From: Psychroserpens ponticola
Lineage (GTDB): Bacteria > Bacteroidota > Bacteroidia > Flavobacteriales > Flavobacteriaceae
Assembly (NCBI RefSeq): GCF_023556315.2
Contig: NZ_CP116221.1
Coordinates: 2,181,001-2,245,000, forward strand
Direction of reading: 5' to 3'
Length of the DNA: 64,000 nt
Below, one piece after another: positions 35,734-45,678 of this stretch. The notes beneath the pieces are model-generated. The model had not been told where the DNA came from. It searched no databases and saw only the letters and a program-made list of their open reading frames with translations. The position numbers and the translations under genes are program-made. Within the stretch, counting starts at the first letter, position 1, and each line of letters starts with the position of its first letter.

Positions 35734-38181
35734 ATGAAAGTTTTAAAATTTGGAGGTACGTCTGTTGGTTCGGTAAATAATATCAATCAAGTCATTTCTA
35801 TATTAGAAGATAAATCTAAAACAGATAAGGTTATTTGTGTCGTATCTGCTGTTGGCGGAATTACAGATAAACTTCTTAATGTTGGTTACCTTGCTCAATC
35901 AAAAAATAACGACTACAAAGATGCTTTCATTGCTATTCAGCGTAGTCATATAAAATTAATTGAAGCTCTTATTCCAAAGAAAAATAAGGAGGTCATAACT
36001 TATGTTGAAACTAAACTTAAAGCACTTAAAGACCTCTTAGATGGTTTGTATTTGATAAATGAATTGTCTCCACAAACTTCTGATAAATTAGTAAGTTTTG
36101 GCGAATTATTGTCTTCATATATTATTGCAGAAACAATGAAATCGAGAGGGATTCATGCTGAAAGAAAGAACTCACAAGAATTAATAGTTACAAATTCAGA
36201 TTTCACAAAAGCAGAAGTCATCTACAAAGCCACTAATACTAATATTAAAACTTATTTTAAATCTGCTAATCAAGATATTACCATTTTACCTGGTTTTGTC
36301 TCAAAATCTAATCTAGGAGAGCTAACAACTTTAGGTCGTGGTGGATCAGATTTTACAGCTGCTATTGTTGCTGCTGCATTAAAAGTAAAGCAACTAGAAA
36401 TATGGACAGATGTTAGTGGTATGTACACCGCAAATCCAAAATTGGTAAAGCATGGATATCCTATAAAACGATTGTCTTATCAGGAAGCGATGGAATTGTC
36501 ACATTTTGGAGCAAAAGTATTATATCCTCCAACGGTTCAGCCTGCATTAGATTTAAATATTCCTATCCATATTAAGAATACATTAAAACCAGATGAACAA
36601 GGTACTGTCATTTCAACAGAAACCGAAACGACGATTGTTTCTCCTGTAAAAGGCATTACAAACATAAATGACATAGCACTTCTCACTTTACAAGGTAGTG
36701 GAATGGTTGGTATTCCTGGGTTTTCAAAACGATTGTTTGAAACCTTAGCACAAGAAAAAATAAATATCATTTTCATCACCCAAGCATCATCTGAACATTC
36801 GATTTGCTTTGGAATTGATATTAAAAATGCTGACCTAGCAAAAACAGCTATTGATACTGCGTTTGAAAATGAAATTTCTTTGCATAAAATTGATCCAATA
36901 CTTGTTGAAGACCAATTATCTATTATTGCTCTTATTGGTGATAACATGAAAAATTTTCAAGGTATTAGTGGAAAAATGTTTAGTACACTTGGCAAAAACA
37001 ACATCAATATAAGAGCCATTGCTCAAGGTGCTTCAGAGCGAAACATCTCGGCAGTTATCAATAAAAATGATGTTAAAAAAGCACTTAACGTATTACATGA
37101 ACGCTTCTTTGAGGTTAAAACAAAACAACTCAATGTATTTATTGTTGGCATTGGCAATGTAGGCGAAAAACTTATTGATCAAATTGCTCAGCAATACAAT
37201 TTCCTTAAGAAAAAACTAAAAATTGATGTTCGCATCATTGGCATGGCCAATTCTAAAAAGATGATCTTTAATGAAGATGGCATCAACCTAAATGATTGGA
37301 CAGCTCAGTTCCATTTTGCCGAAAAATCAAACTTACAAGGTTTTTTCAATAAGGTTGTTGATATAAATTTACGCAATAGCATTTTCGTGGATATTACTGC
37401 AAATGAAGGCGTTTCTAATTGGTATGATGATTATTTAAAACAAAGTATTGCTGTTGTTGCTTGTAATAAAATAGCATGTTCAGGAACGTACGAAAACTAT
37501 AAAAAGTTACAAGATTTATCTTTGAGTTACAATACTCCTTTCCTTTACGAGACTAATGTTGGTGCAGGTTTACCAATCATAAATACACTTAATAATTTAA
37601 TTGCATCAGGTGATAAAGTAACGAGTATTCAAGCTGTTTTGTCTGGAAGTTTGAATTTTGTTTTTAATAATTTCAGTGATCGTACAAACTTTCATGATAC
37701 AGTTAAACGTGCTCAATTTGAAGGTTATACAGAACCAGATCCTAGAATAGATTTAAGCGGAATTGACGTTGCAAGGAAAATATTAATTCTAGCTAGAGAA
37801 AATGGCGGAAGTATGGAAATTGAAAACATCGATAACCAGTCTTTTTTAACCCAAACTAATCTTGAAAGTTCAACCGTAGATAATTTCTACAAAACACTAA
37901 AAACTGAAGAAGCACATTTTCAAAAACTTTACGCTTCTGCAAAAGCAAACAACTGTCAGCTTAAATATGTCGCAGAATACAAAAATGGAAAAGCAAAAGT
38001 TGGCTTAAGAGAAATCCCAGAAGGTCATCCATTCTATAATCTCGAAGGTAAAGATAATATTGTCATGTTCTACACAGAACGTTATCCTGAACAACCTTTA
38101 ATAGTTAAAGGTGCTGGTGCTGGTGCAGATGTTACGGCTTCTGGATTATTCGCTGACATTATTAAAATTGGTAACAAATAA
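35734..38181 (+). CDS. thrA: Bifunctional aspartate kinase / homoserine dehydrogenase
   Basis: The 815-residue fusion catalyses the first and third steps from aspartate to homoserine. The kinase domain begins MKVLKFGGTSVGS and extends to about 290. Tandem ACT regulatory domains (about 310-460) suggest feedback control. The dehydrogenase starts with the NAD(P)-binding GIGNVGEKL near 471, and its catalytic region includes ETNVGAGLPII and the TEPDPRIDLSG segment. It is the first gene of thrA-thrB-thrC, with 25 nt to thrB. No attenuator or leader peptide is evident in the short upstream region. Confidence 0.95.
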   Translation: MKVLKFGGTSVGSVNNINQVISILEDKSKTDKVICVVSAVGGITDKLLNVGYLAQSKNNDYKDAFIAIQRSHIKLIEALIPKKNKEVITYVETKLKALKDLLDGLYLINELSPQTSDKLVSFGELLSSYIIAETMKSRGIHAERKNSQELIVTNSDFTKAEVIYKATNTNIKTYFKSANQDITILPGFVSKSNLGELTTLGRGGSDFTAAIVAAALKVKQLEIWTDVSGMYTANPKLVKHGYPIKRLSYQEAMELSHFGAKVLYPPTVQPALDLNIPIHIKNTLKPDEQGTVISTETETTIVSPVKGITNINDIALLTLQGSGMVGIPGFSKRLFETLAQEKINIIFITQASSEHSICFGIDIKNADLAKTAIDTAFENEISLHKIDPILVEDQLSIIALIGDNMKNFQGISGKMFSTLGKNNINIRAIAQGASERNISAVINKNDVKKALNVLHERFFEVKTKQLNVFIVGIGNVGEKLIDQIAQQYNFLKKKLKIDVRIIGMANSKKMIFNEDGINLNDWTAQFHFAEKSNLQGFFNKVVDINLRNSIFVDITANEGVSNWYDDYLKQSIAVVACNKIACSGTYENYKKLQDLSLSYNTPFLYETNVGAGLPIINTLNNLIASGDKVTSIQAVLSGSLNFVFNNFSDRTNFHDTVKRAQFEGYTEPDPRIDLSGIDVARKILILARENGGSMEIENIDNQSFLTQTNLESSTVDNFYKTLKTEEAHFQKLYASAKANNCQLKYVAEYKNGKAKVGLREIPEGHPFYNLEGKDNIVMFYTERYPEQPLIVKGAGAGADVTASGLFADIIKIGNK

Positions 38182-38206
38182 AGACTTCTTTTTTGTGGAA
38201 AAAGAC

Positions 38207-39127
38207 ATGAACCAAATACATATTTTCTCTCCTGCAACTGTTGCAAATGTCTCTTGTGGATTTGACGTCCTTGGCTTTTGTTTAGACACTATAGGAGATG
38301 AAATGATCATTAGAAAAACGCCTCAAAAAGGAATATGCATTTCAAAAATTGAAGGTTATGATTTACCTTTTGAAACTGAAAACAATGTGGCTGGAGTTTC
38401 TGCTCTTGCATTATATAATGATGCTAATCCAGACTTCGGATTTGAAATAGAAATCTATAAAAAAATCAAGCCTGGAAGCGGCATTGGAAGTAGTTCGGCT
38501 AGTGCTGCTGGAAGTGTTTTTGCAATGAACGAATTACTCGGAAAACCGTATAACAAAACACAACTCACCAACTTCGCTATGAAAGGCGAAGCTTTAGCAA
38601 GCAAGTGTGAACATGCAGACAACCTAGCTCCTGCCCTTTTTGGTGGTTTTACTTTAGTTAAAAGTCTGGCTCCCTTACAGGTTTTACAATTACCCACTCC
38701 TAAAGACCTTTATGCCGTTGTCATTCATCCACAAATAGAAATTAAAACCTCTGAATCTAGAGCGATTCTTCCTCAAGAAATCCCATTAAAAAATGCCATC
38801 ACACAATGGTCAAATGTTGGTAGCTTTGTTCATGCTTTACACACCGAAGATTATAATTTATTAAGTGATAGTCTTAATGATGTGATTGCTGAACCTTATC
38901 GCTGTCAACTAATTCCGTATTTTGATGATGTGAAACAAAGAGCTTTGAAACATGGTGCTTTAGGATCAGGAATTTCAGGATCTGGTCCTTCTATATTTAG
39001 TTTATGTAAAGGATTAGACAGTGCAGAAAAGGTAAAAACTGCAATTCAAAACGTTTATTCTCAAACTTCTATTGATTTTGAAATTCATTTGTCAAAAATT
39101 AACACAGAAGGTATAAAAATATTATAA
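38207..39127 (+). CDS. thrB: Homoserine kinase
   Basis: The 306-residue GHMP-family kinase phosphorylates homoserine. The ATP-binding glycine/serine loop is PGSGIGSSSASAAG (about residues 88-101), and the C-terminal GHMP motif is LGSGISGSGPSIFS. The start at MNQIHIFSPATVANVSCGFD is chosen because this strand is family sequence; the longer frame would overlap thrA with unrelated residues. It is the middle gene of the thr operon, 5 nt before thrC. Confidence 0.95.
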   Translation: MNQIHIFSPATVANVSCGFDVLGFCLDTIGDEMIIRKTPQKGICISKIEGYDLPFETENNVAGVSALALYNDANPDFGFEIEIYKKIKPGSGIGSSSASAAGSVFAMNELLGKPYNKTQLTNFAMKGEALASKCEHADNLAPALFGGFTLVKSLAPLQVLQLPTPKDLYAVVIHPQIEIKTSESRAILPQEIPLKNAITQWSNVGSFVHALHTEDYNLLSDSLNDVIAEPYRCQLIPYFDDVKQRALKHGALGSGISGSGPSIFSLCKGLDSAEKVKTAIQNVYSQTSIDFEIHLSKINTEGIKIL

Positions 39128-39132
39128 CGATC

Positions 39133-40434
39133 ATGAATTATTTCAGTTTAAACAAAAAAGCACCAAATACATCTTTTAAAGATGCTGTTATTAAAGGCTT
39201 AGCTCCAGACAAAGGCTTGTATTTCCCAGAACATATCACACCTTTGCCAAAGTCATTTTTTGAAAACATAGATCAACTTTCTTATTCTGAAATTGCCTTT
39301 CAAGCTATAAAGCAGTTTGTAAGTCCAGAAATTCCTGAATCGGTTTTAAAAGTGATTATTGAAGAGACATTGAATTTTAATTTCCCAGTTATTGAATTAG
39401 ATAACAACATCTCTACTTTAGAATTATTTCACGGACCAACAATGGCTTTTAAAGATGTTGGAGCGCGTTTTATGGCAAGGTGCTTAGGTTATTTTAATAC
39501 CAATAACACGAAAGTAACAGTTTTAGTTGCGACTTCTGGTGATACAGGAGGTGCAGTTGCAAATGGTTTTTTAGGAGTTAAAGGTGTAAATGTTGTGATT
39601 TTATATCCTTCAGGTAAAGTAAGTGATATTCAAGAAAAACAATTGACGACACTTGGTCAAAATATCACAGCACTTGAAGTTGATGGTGTTTTTGACGATT
39701 GTCAAGATATGGTGAAACAAGCGTTCTTAGATGAAGACTTAACTAGTAAAATGCAGTTGACCTCTGCAAACTCAATTAATGTTGCAAGATGGTTGCCTCA
39801 ACTGTTCTATTTTATGTTTGCTTATAAACAACTTCATCATAAACACAAAGAGATTGTATTCTCTATTCCTAGTGGGAATTTTGGAAATATTTGTGCTGGA
39901 ATGATGGCTCAAAAATTAGGTTTACCAATTCAACATTTTGTTGCCTCAAACAATGCAAATAATGTGGTGACTGAATACTTAAAAACAGAAACGTATATCC
40001 CGAAACCTTCTGTACAAACCATAAGTAATGCTATGGATGTTGGGAATCCGAGTAATTTTATTCGCATTCAAGAAATTTATAACAATGATTTTAGTATTCT
40101 CAAAGAAAATCTATCTTCTTATAGTTTCACTGATGAAGAAACAAGAGTTGCTTTAAAAGATATTTACACGACGTATAACTACATTGCAGATCCTCATGGT
40201 GCTGTTGGCTATTTGGGTTGTAAATCATATTTAAAAAACAATTCAAATTCGCACTGTGTGTTTTTAGAAACAGCACATCCAACAAAATTTTTAGATGTCG
40301 TAGAATCTGTTATTAAAACAAAAATTGATTTGCCACCTCAAATAGAAGCAGTTATGGATAAAGAAAAAGTAGCGACATCAATTTCTAATTACGAAGACTT
40401 AAAAGCATTTCTTATTCAGAAAAACAAAGCTTAA
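39133..40434 (+). CDS. thrC: Threonine synthase
   Basis: This 433-residue PLP enzyme converts O-phosphohomoserine to threonine. The PLP lysine is near residue 107 in TMAFKDVGARF, and the phosphate loop includes ATSGDTGGA and the PSGNFGN segment. Length and N-terminus (NKKAPNTSFKDAVIKGLAPDKGLYFPE) match the short bacterial form. It is last in the thr operon, and its stop overlaps the convergent HlyIII gene by 4 bp. Confidence 0.95.
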   Translation: MNYFSLNKKAPNTSFKDAVIKGLAPDKGLYFPEHITPLPKSFFENIDQLSYSEIAFQAIKQFVSPEIPESVLKVIIEETLNFNFPVIELDNNISTLELFHGPTMAFKDVGARFMARCLGYFNTNNTKVTVLVATSGDTGGAVANGFLGVKGVNVVILYPSGKVSDIQEKQLTTLGQNITALEVDGVFDDCQDMVKQAFLDEDLTSKMQLTSANSINVARWLPQLFYFMFAYKQLHHKHKEIVFSIPSGNFGNICAGMMAQKLGLPIQHFVASNNANNVVTEYLKTETYIPKPSVQTISNAMDVGNPSNFIRIQEIYNNDFSILKENLSSYSFTDEETRVALKDIYTTYNYIADPHGAVGYLGCKSYLKNNSNSHCVFLETAHPTKFLDVVESVIKTKIDLPPQIEAVMDKEKVATSISNYEDLKAFLIQKNKA

Positions 40435-41057
40435 ATCACAAAAAAATACACCATAAAAAAGTGGCAAATGGCACCTCCTAAAACGAAAAAATGCCAAATC
40501 ACATGGTTATAAGGGATTCTTTCTACCGCATAGAACACAATACCAACCGTATAGAATAAACCTCCTGCAAATAACAATAACAATCCGTTTGTAGCCATTC
40601 GATCTGCTAAAGTTGAAAAATCGAAAACAATCAGCCAACCCATTACTAAATATAAAATCGTAGAAAAGGCTTCAAATTTACCTGTAAAAAAGAGTTTTAA
40701 AATCACACCAAAAGCTGCTATTCCCCAAACTGTATAAAACAATTCCCATCCTAAACTATCAGGCAACGTAATGAGTAAAACTGGTGTATAAGTTCCTGCA
40801 ATAAGCAAATAAATACTAATATGATCTACAATTCTAAAATAGTGTTTCCGCTTTTCACCACTTACTGCATGATAAAATGTTGAAGCCAAAAACAGGATGA
40901 TAATAGAAATCCCATACACAATAACACTAAACAAAGCATAAGGAATATCCTGTTTTAAAAACACAATTAAAAGAATAAGTCCTGCGATACCTAAAGCAGT
41001 ACCAAAGCCATGACTCCAAGCATTTAAACGTTCTTCAAATGGCGATTGTATTCGCAT
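40431..41057 (-). CDS. Hemolysin III / PAQR-family membrane protein
   Basis: The 208-residue protein has about seven hydrophobic segments and the PAQR family landmarks: an early NAWSHGFG with histidine, STFYHA with a conserved Ser/His pair, and the late HVIWHFFVLGGAICHFF with a histidine cluster. These residues form a metal site in homologues. Its physiological role in bacteria is uncertain (membrane fluidity or lipid hydrolysis have been proposed for the family). Its ATG overlaps the stop of the upstream DUF4294 gene by one base, so translation is probably coupled. Confidence 0.88.
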   Translation of the reverse strand: MRIQSPFEERLNAWSHGFGTALGIAGLILLIVFLKQDIPYALFSVIVYGISIIILFLASTFYHAVSGEKRKHYFRIVDHISIYLLIAGTYTPVLLITLPDSLGWELFYTVWGIAAFGVILKLFFTGKFEAFSTILYLVMGWLIVFDFSTLADRMATNGLLLLFAGGLFYTVGIVFYAVERIPYNHVIWHFFVLGGAICHFFMVYFFVI

Positions 41058-41743
41058 TATTGTTTCGTTTGTGGTGTTTTATTATTGATCCATTTATTTG
41101 CTAAATCATAATAGTCAAAATCTAAAGCAGGATCTTGTCGTTTTAATCTTCCATCCTGAAACGCATGTTCAAGTATATCTTCAATAAGGAAATCTTCTTT
41201 GACATTAAGTGGATCAAATTCACGTTTTAATGAAATATCGAACAAATTTGCTGTGGTGTTAAACCAAAAAGCTCGCCAACCATTTCGTAATTTTTTAATC
41301 AGATTGAAGGTTGTAGTCCCAGTTTGCCTATGAATAAGTTTAATTAAAATCTGACCTTCAGTACGTGTTAATTTTTTGAGTTCTGCAGAAAACTCTTCTT
41401 CAATATATTTTTGAATAAGTTTTGCATATCGTCGTTTAGCACGTTTCGTTTCTAAGGTTTCTAGTCTTTCATTTAATGTCGTTAACCGTTCTGAAGCTAG
41501 CTTTGCATAAGGATATACTTTAATCGTTTTCCGTTTTAAAATTAAATACTTGATTCGGTCTTTTTTTGAATCAAATTTTAAGTTTTGCAATAATAAAACT
41601 TCATTCAGATCAATTGCTGTTGTAGGAATCGAATCGCCTTCAATCAAAATATACTCCACAGCAGTTGAGTCTTGTTGAATGGGTTCAATTTGAGCCATTA
41701 CAAAGACTGGGAACACAATAAAGATGTACTTAATTAATTTCAT
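41057..41743 (-). CDS. DUF4294 family exported protein
   Basis: The product is 228 residues from the ATG of MKLIKYIFIVFPVFVMAQ, a signal peptide. An in-frame start 11 codons upstream is less likely because it would bury the signal. The remainder contains long charged helices (about 85-160) and a globular region with LIKLIHRQTG and GWRAFWFNTTANLFD. I recognise it as a DUF4294 protein, common in Bacteroidota and of unknown function. It is cotranscribed with the HlyIII gene (one-base overlap). Confidence 0.8.
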   Translation of the reverse strand: MKLIKYIFIVFPVFVMAQIEPIQQDSTAVEYILIEGDSIPTTAIDLNEVLLLQNLKFDSKKDRIKYLILKRKTIKVYPYAKLASERLTTLNERLETLETKRAKRRYAKLIQKYIEEEFSAELKKLTRTEGQILIKLIHRQTGTTTFNLIKKLRNGWRAFWFNTTANLFDISLKREFDPLNVKEDFLIEDILEHAFQDGRLKRQDPALDFDYYDLANKWINNKTPQTKQ

Positions 41744-41877
41744 TATGTAGTGTTGAACCAAAACCATTCCAAACACGATTTAAACGTTATTCAAAATTAA
41801 ATATTTACAAAGTGTAAAACCTTAAAATCCTATTAATATTATACTTTAGAATCATAAATATAAGTCTCTAAGATAAA

Positions 41878-41903
41878 AAAGAGACTGTATAAAAAGTCTC
41901 TTT
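41878..41903 (-). terminator. Terminator of the ABC permease-peptidase gene
   Basis: Hairpin AAAGAGACT/AGTCTCTTT with an 8-nt loop; on the minus strand the right arm continues into a T run. It lies about 100 nt after the stop at 42002. Confidence 0.7.
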
Positions 41904-41915
41904 AAAAATTTTATT

Positions 41916-41993
41916 TGTCACATTGAGCGCAGTTGAAATGCAATACGAGTTAAAACTATAAGTTTTTCAACTGCGCTCAAAATGAAAAAGACG
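41916..41993. repeat. REP-like inverted repeat
   Basis: Perfect 16-bp arms TTGAGCGCAGTTGAAA (41923-41938) and TTTCAACTGCGCTCAA (41965-41980) are separated by 26 nt and flanked by TGTCACA and TGAAAAAGACG. It is the best-preserved member of a family seen in several intergenic gaps of this window. Confidence 0.8.
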
Positions 41994-42001
41994 CTTACTT
42001 T

Positions 42002-45000
42002 TTAGAGTCGTTGCCTGTTATCGTCAGAACGCGTATCAATAAGGATATTGAAAGGATCTACGCCTACTTCATTTGGTTTTTCATCCACAATAATCGATAG
42101 TTTATTATTGATCTCTGTAATTTTATGTTTTTGTAAATACAAAATACGCTCTTTCTTTTTTCCATCAATTTCATCTTCAGCGAATATCCCAATGTCTATA
42201 TAATCTTCTAATTTAACTGAAAGTAATGGCCTCTTCTTTCCTTCAGCTAAATACGAAATTGAATCACGACCAATTTCAGAATAAAAACGTTTTCCTTTTT
42301 CATCATTCCTGTATTTACTCACATTAAATTCTATATCGACTTTAAATTTACCATTATCCATTTCCGTAGAAGTAACATCTACAATACGATTATCATAAAG
42401 CGTGATGGTTTCAAACATATCTTTGATTACATATTGCAAGCTATCTGGAGTAACCGCTTTAATGTGATTCACCATATCTATTGATGTCGTATAAGGTGCT
42501 TCTTGAAATTTAACCTTTTCAACATAGGTTTTTAATGCATCATTAAGAACTCTTTCTCCAATATAATCACTCAATGCATAAAACACTAAAGATCCTTTTT
42601 GATAGCGAATATACCCTTGACCATCGTTATACATCAGTGCTTTTTCACGTTTAGACTCAAATGTTCTTTGTGTTAAATAATCATCTAAAGATTTCTTTAA
42701 AAATTTACGCATTTGAGGTTTTCCTAATTCTTTCTCAAGTACTTTAAGTGAGACATATTCTGATAAACTTTCTGATAACATTGTTGCTCCCAAAACATCT
42801 GCTCCTATCACCTGATGTGCCCACCATTGATGTGCTACTTCATGAACTGTAATTGCATACGTATAATCAATTCCACCTTCATCACTATCGTCAACATCTG
42901 CAATAAAACCAGTATCGCCTCCAAACGGAATTGTATTAGGAAACGATTGTGCAAATCCACCACTTGGGAATTCTACAATACGCAATTGCCTATGTTGATA
43001 CGGACTAAAATTCTCGCTATTGTACTCAAGTGATGCTTTCATTCCATCCATCATACGCTCTAAATTGTACTCATGACCTTTGTGGTAATAAATTTCTAAA
43101 TCGACATCCTTCCATTTATCACGTTTTACTTCGTAGTCTGCGGAATTATAAGCGTAAAAATTCAATATTTTACTATCCATTTTATAATGGAAATAACGAC
43201 GCCCATTTTCTGTCCATTCTTTCTGAAGATAACCAGGTGCAATAGCAATTTGATCTTCACTTGTACTCACGGTTGTTTCAAAATCTATCCAATCACTATC
43301 TTTTGCGATGTAAGTATTCCCTAAAGCTGTAGAATCACTTGGATGAGGCTTGAGCTCATTTGGTGGTAAATCAAATTTCTTTCTCGTTTTATCATCTGTA
43401 AGCTCATTACCTCCAGAATAGCCTAAACTCGGAAACAATTGCATGTTGTTAATAAATGTACCATTAGTAAGTACAGGAGAATTATTATTAATTAAGGTAT
43501 TGGCCTGATTTTTAACCGTAAAATTAAGTGTCATGGTGTCTCCTGGAACTAAAGGACGTTTTAACTCATAAATATTAAAATTAAAAATCGTATCCTCTTT
43601 AACTAACTCATTGTCGCGATCAAACTCAAACGTACTAAGATAGTCGTTATGATTCACAAAAATACTATCAATGGCTTCATTCGTTTTATTAATCATCAGA
43701 TATTCTCCAGACGCTGCAAAGTCTCTTTTCTTCGGAAAAATATCAACATCAACCTTTACTGAAACGACTCTCGGTTGTGCATAATTTTCAAACTTCTTAT
43801 ACGTTTTCTCCCAGTCTACTCTTAATTGTTCAGTTTCTTTAGAAGAATAACGAACATTGTCAATATTCGTTTCCTTATAAATACTATAACCTAAAGAAAA
43901 GAAACCAATAAGTAACACTACTAATGTTATTGCTACAGGTGTGCTAAATCTCGATTTAGCAATCGACAAACGCTCTTTAAATGAATGTGGCAAACCTCTT
44001 ACCCAAAATAAAGCAGTTACAATTAGCAAAATTAATCCAGATAAAAACCAATAGCTTTTATACAATAGATAACGACCTAGTGAATCACCATAGCCATTCA
44101 TATCATCATATCTAAAACCAGGACCTTCATTATATTTAAATATAGCTTGCTCTATACCAGCTAAAGATAAAAACGGAATACCAATAGATATCACAATTAA
44201 GACGAATAAGCCTAAATAAGGATTTCTAATTAGTGTTTGAATTGCTAGTGCTAAAAAAGCCCATAAAACATAATTAATCAGTTTTAAACCGAATAATTCT
44301 TTGATGTATAAACCAAATTCAAAATCGTAATACCCTTTATAAATTTGGAATAGAATTCCTGCAACCATAATTACAGCAAGTAAAAGAATTTGCATTTTTA
44401 CTATGGCGATAAATTTTGACAAAAACAAGGACCAGTTTGGAATTGGAGTCACATCAATCAAAAAGTTTATTCGTGTTGTTTTACTTCGATTCACTAGCAT
44501 TCCTGCATATAAAAACGTACAAATATTTATCGCAATTACAAATGCGCCTCCACTTCTTAACATACGCCAAGTTTTTGGATATGTAGGTGTTGCATAAGGA
44601 TTTCCAACATCTGCAAGCGCAATTAAAACGATGATTAATCCTACCAATACAATACTTATAAAAGCCCAACTTTTAACAATGTATTTGAAATCTATATTTG
44701 AGAGTTTCCAAGTGGTTTTTATATTCTGAAGTATTGAATAATCAAAATTAACTTTCGGAAGATTGATACGTGTGATTCCTCCAAAATTACGTTTGGTAGC
44801 ACGTTCTCCTTTTTCTTTTTTAAATAATAAAAATGACACAGCATTCTGACTAAACTGAAAGAATTTATACACCAAACCGAAAATCAAACTCGCAACGCCT
44901 AACCATAATAAACGGTTGTAAAGAATCAATTCTTTGATAGGTATGTGTAATTCGTTTTGTTCAGAAACTGTCCAATATCTTGTATAATAATCTGATGCAG

Positions 45001-45652
45001 CAGCTCCAAAAGGATCTAGTAATCCTGCAACATATCTGTTATCTGGATCAGACAATAAACTTTCAGTAACACCTTGAACAAACAATAAAAGAATGACTGT
45101 TATAAATCCTGCTGCAATATTTCTTGAAAACGTAACGACAGCAAATACAATAGCTCCAAAGAGTAAAATATTAGGAAGAATGAATAACCAATAGGCATCA
45201 AAATAGGACTTAAAATCGAAAGCAGTAACTAATTCAGAGTTAGTTCCAGGCATTCTAAATCCAATGAACATACCTAAACCAATAACTAAAACAATGCATG
45301 TCACAATTAAAATGGAGCTAAAGAATTTCGCAAATAAATAGCTTCCTTTTGAAAATGGATACGAATACAAAATGGTATGCATTTCACTTTTATAGTCACG
45401 ATATACAGACACACCAATAATTGACGGAAATAAGAAGAAAATAAAAACAGTCAATCCATTAAACAATCCTGTAACTCCACTAGGTGAATTTACAATTCGT
45501 GAAGAACCTGTTGTGGCTGTAATACTATCAAAAATCCCTGCTGTTGTCGCTGAAAAGAATAATGCTAAGGCAAAGAAAATTGCCATATAGATGTAAAATG
45601 CTGGTTTATTAAACCAATATTTTAATTCATGAAAAAATATAGTAGAAAACAT
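42002..45652 (-). CDS. ABC-2 type permease fused to an M1-family metallopeptidase
   Basis: The 1216-residue protein joins two functions. The N-terminal part (about 1-580) has around a dozen hydrophobic segments in two blocks and looks like an ABC-2 permease. The C-terminal part (about 640-1216) is an M1 (gluzincin) peptidase domain with the zinc motif HEVAHQWW near residue 935 and the third zinc ligand in LSESLSEYV. Topology suggests the peptidase faces the periplasm. It lies 26 nt downstream of its ABC ATPase on the same strand. Such fusions are known in Bacteroidota and Proteobacteria; the transported or cleaved substrate is unknown. Confidence 0.9.
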   Translation of the reverse strand: MFSTIFFHELKYWFNKPAFYIYMAIFFALALFFSATTAGIFDSITATTGSSRIVNSPSGVTGLFNGLTVFIFFLFPSIIGVSVYRDYKSEMHTILYSYPFSKGSYLFAKFFSSILIVTCIVLVIGLGMFIGFRMPGTNSELVTAFDFKSYFDAYWLFILPNILLFGAIVFAVVTFSRNIAAGFITVILLLFVQGVTESLLSDPDNRYVAGLLDPFGAAASDYYTRYWTVSEQNELHIPIKELILYNRLLWLGVASLIFGLVYKFFQFSQNAVSFLLFKKEKGERATKRNFGGITRINLPKVNFDYSILQNIKTTWKLSNIDFKYIVKSWAFISIVLVGLIIVLIALADVGNPYATPTYPKTWRMLRSGGAFVIAINICTFLYAGMLVNRSKTTRINFLIDVTPIPNWSLFLSKFIAIVKMQILLLAVIMVAGILFQIYKGYYDFEFGLYIKELFGLKLINYVLWAFLALAIQTLIRNPYLGLFVLIVISIGIPFLSLAGIEQAIFKYNEGPGFRYDDMNGYGDSLGRYLLYKSYWFLSGLILLIVTALFWVRGLPHSFKERLSIAKSRFSTPVAITLVVLLIGFFSLGYSIYKETNIDNVRYSSKETEQLRVDWEKTYKKFENYAQPRVVSVKVDVDIFPKKRDFAASGEYLMINKTNEAIDSIFVNHNDYLSTFEFDRDNELVKEDTIFNFNIYELKRPLVPGDTMTLNFTVKNQANTLINNNSPVLTNGTFINNMQLFPSLGYSGGNELTDDKTRKKFDLPPNELKPHPSDSTALGNTYIAKDSDWIDFETTVSTSEDQIAIAPGYLQKEWTENGRRYFHYKMDSKILNFYAYNSADYEVKRDKWKDVDLEIYYHKGHEYNLERMMDGMKASLEYNSENFSPYQHRQLRIVEFPSGGFAQSFPNTIPFGGDTGFIADVDDSDEGGIDYTYAITVHEVAHQWWAHQVIGADVLGATMLSESLSEYVSLKVLEKELGKPQMRKFLKKSLDDYLTQRTFESKREKALMYNDGQGYIRYQKGSLVFYALSDYIGERVLNDALKTYVEKVKFQEAPYTTSIDMVNHIKAVTPDSLQYVIKDMFETITLYDNRIVDVTSTEMDNGKFKVDIEFNVSKYRNDEKGKRFYSEIGRDSISYLAEGKKRPLLSVKLEDYIDIGIFAEDEIDGKKKERILYLQKHKITEINNKLSIIVDEKPNEVGVDPFNILIDTRSDDNRQRL

Positions 45653-45678
45653 AGTGTACTTTTTTAGTTATAAATTAA

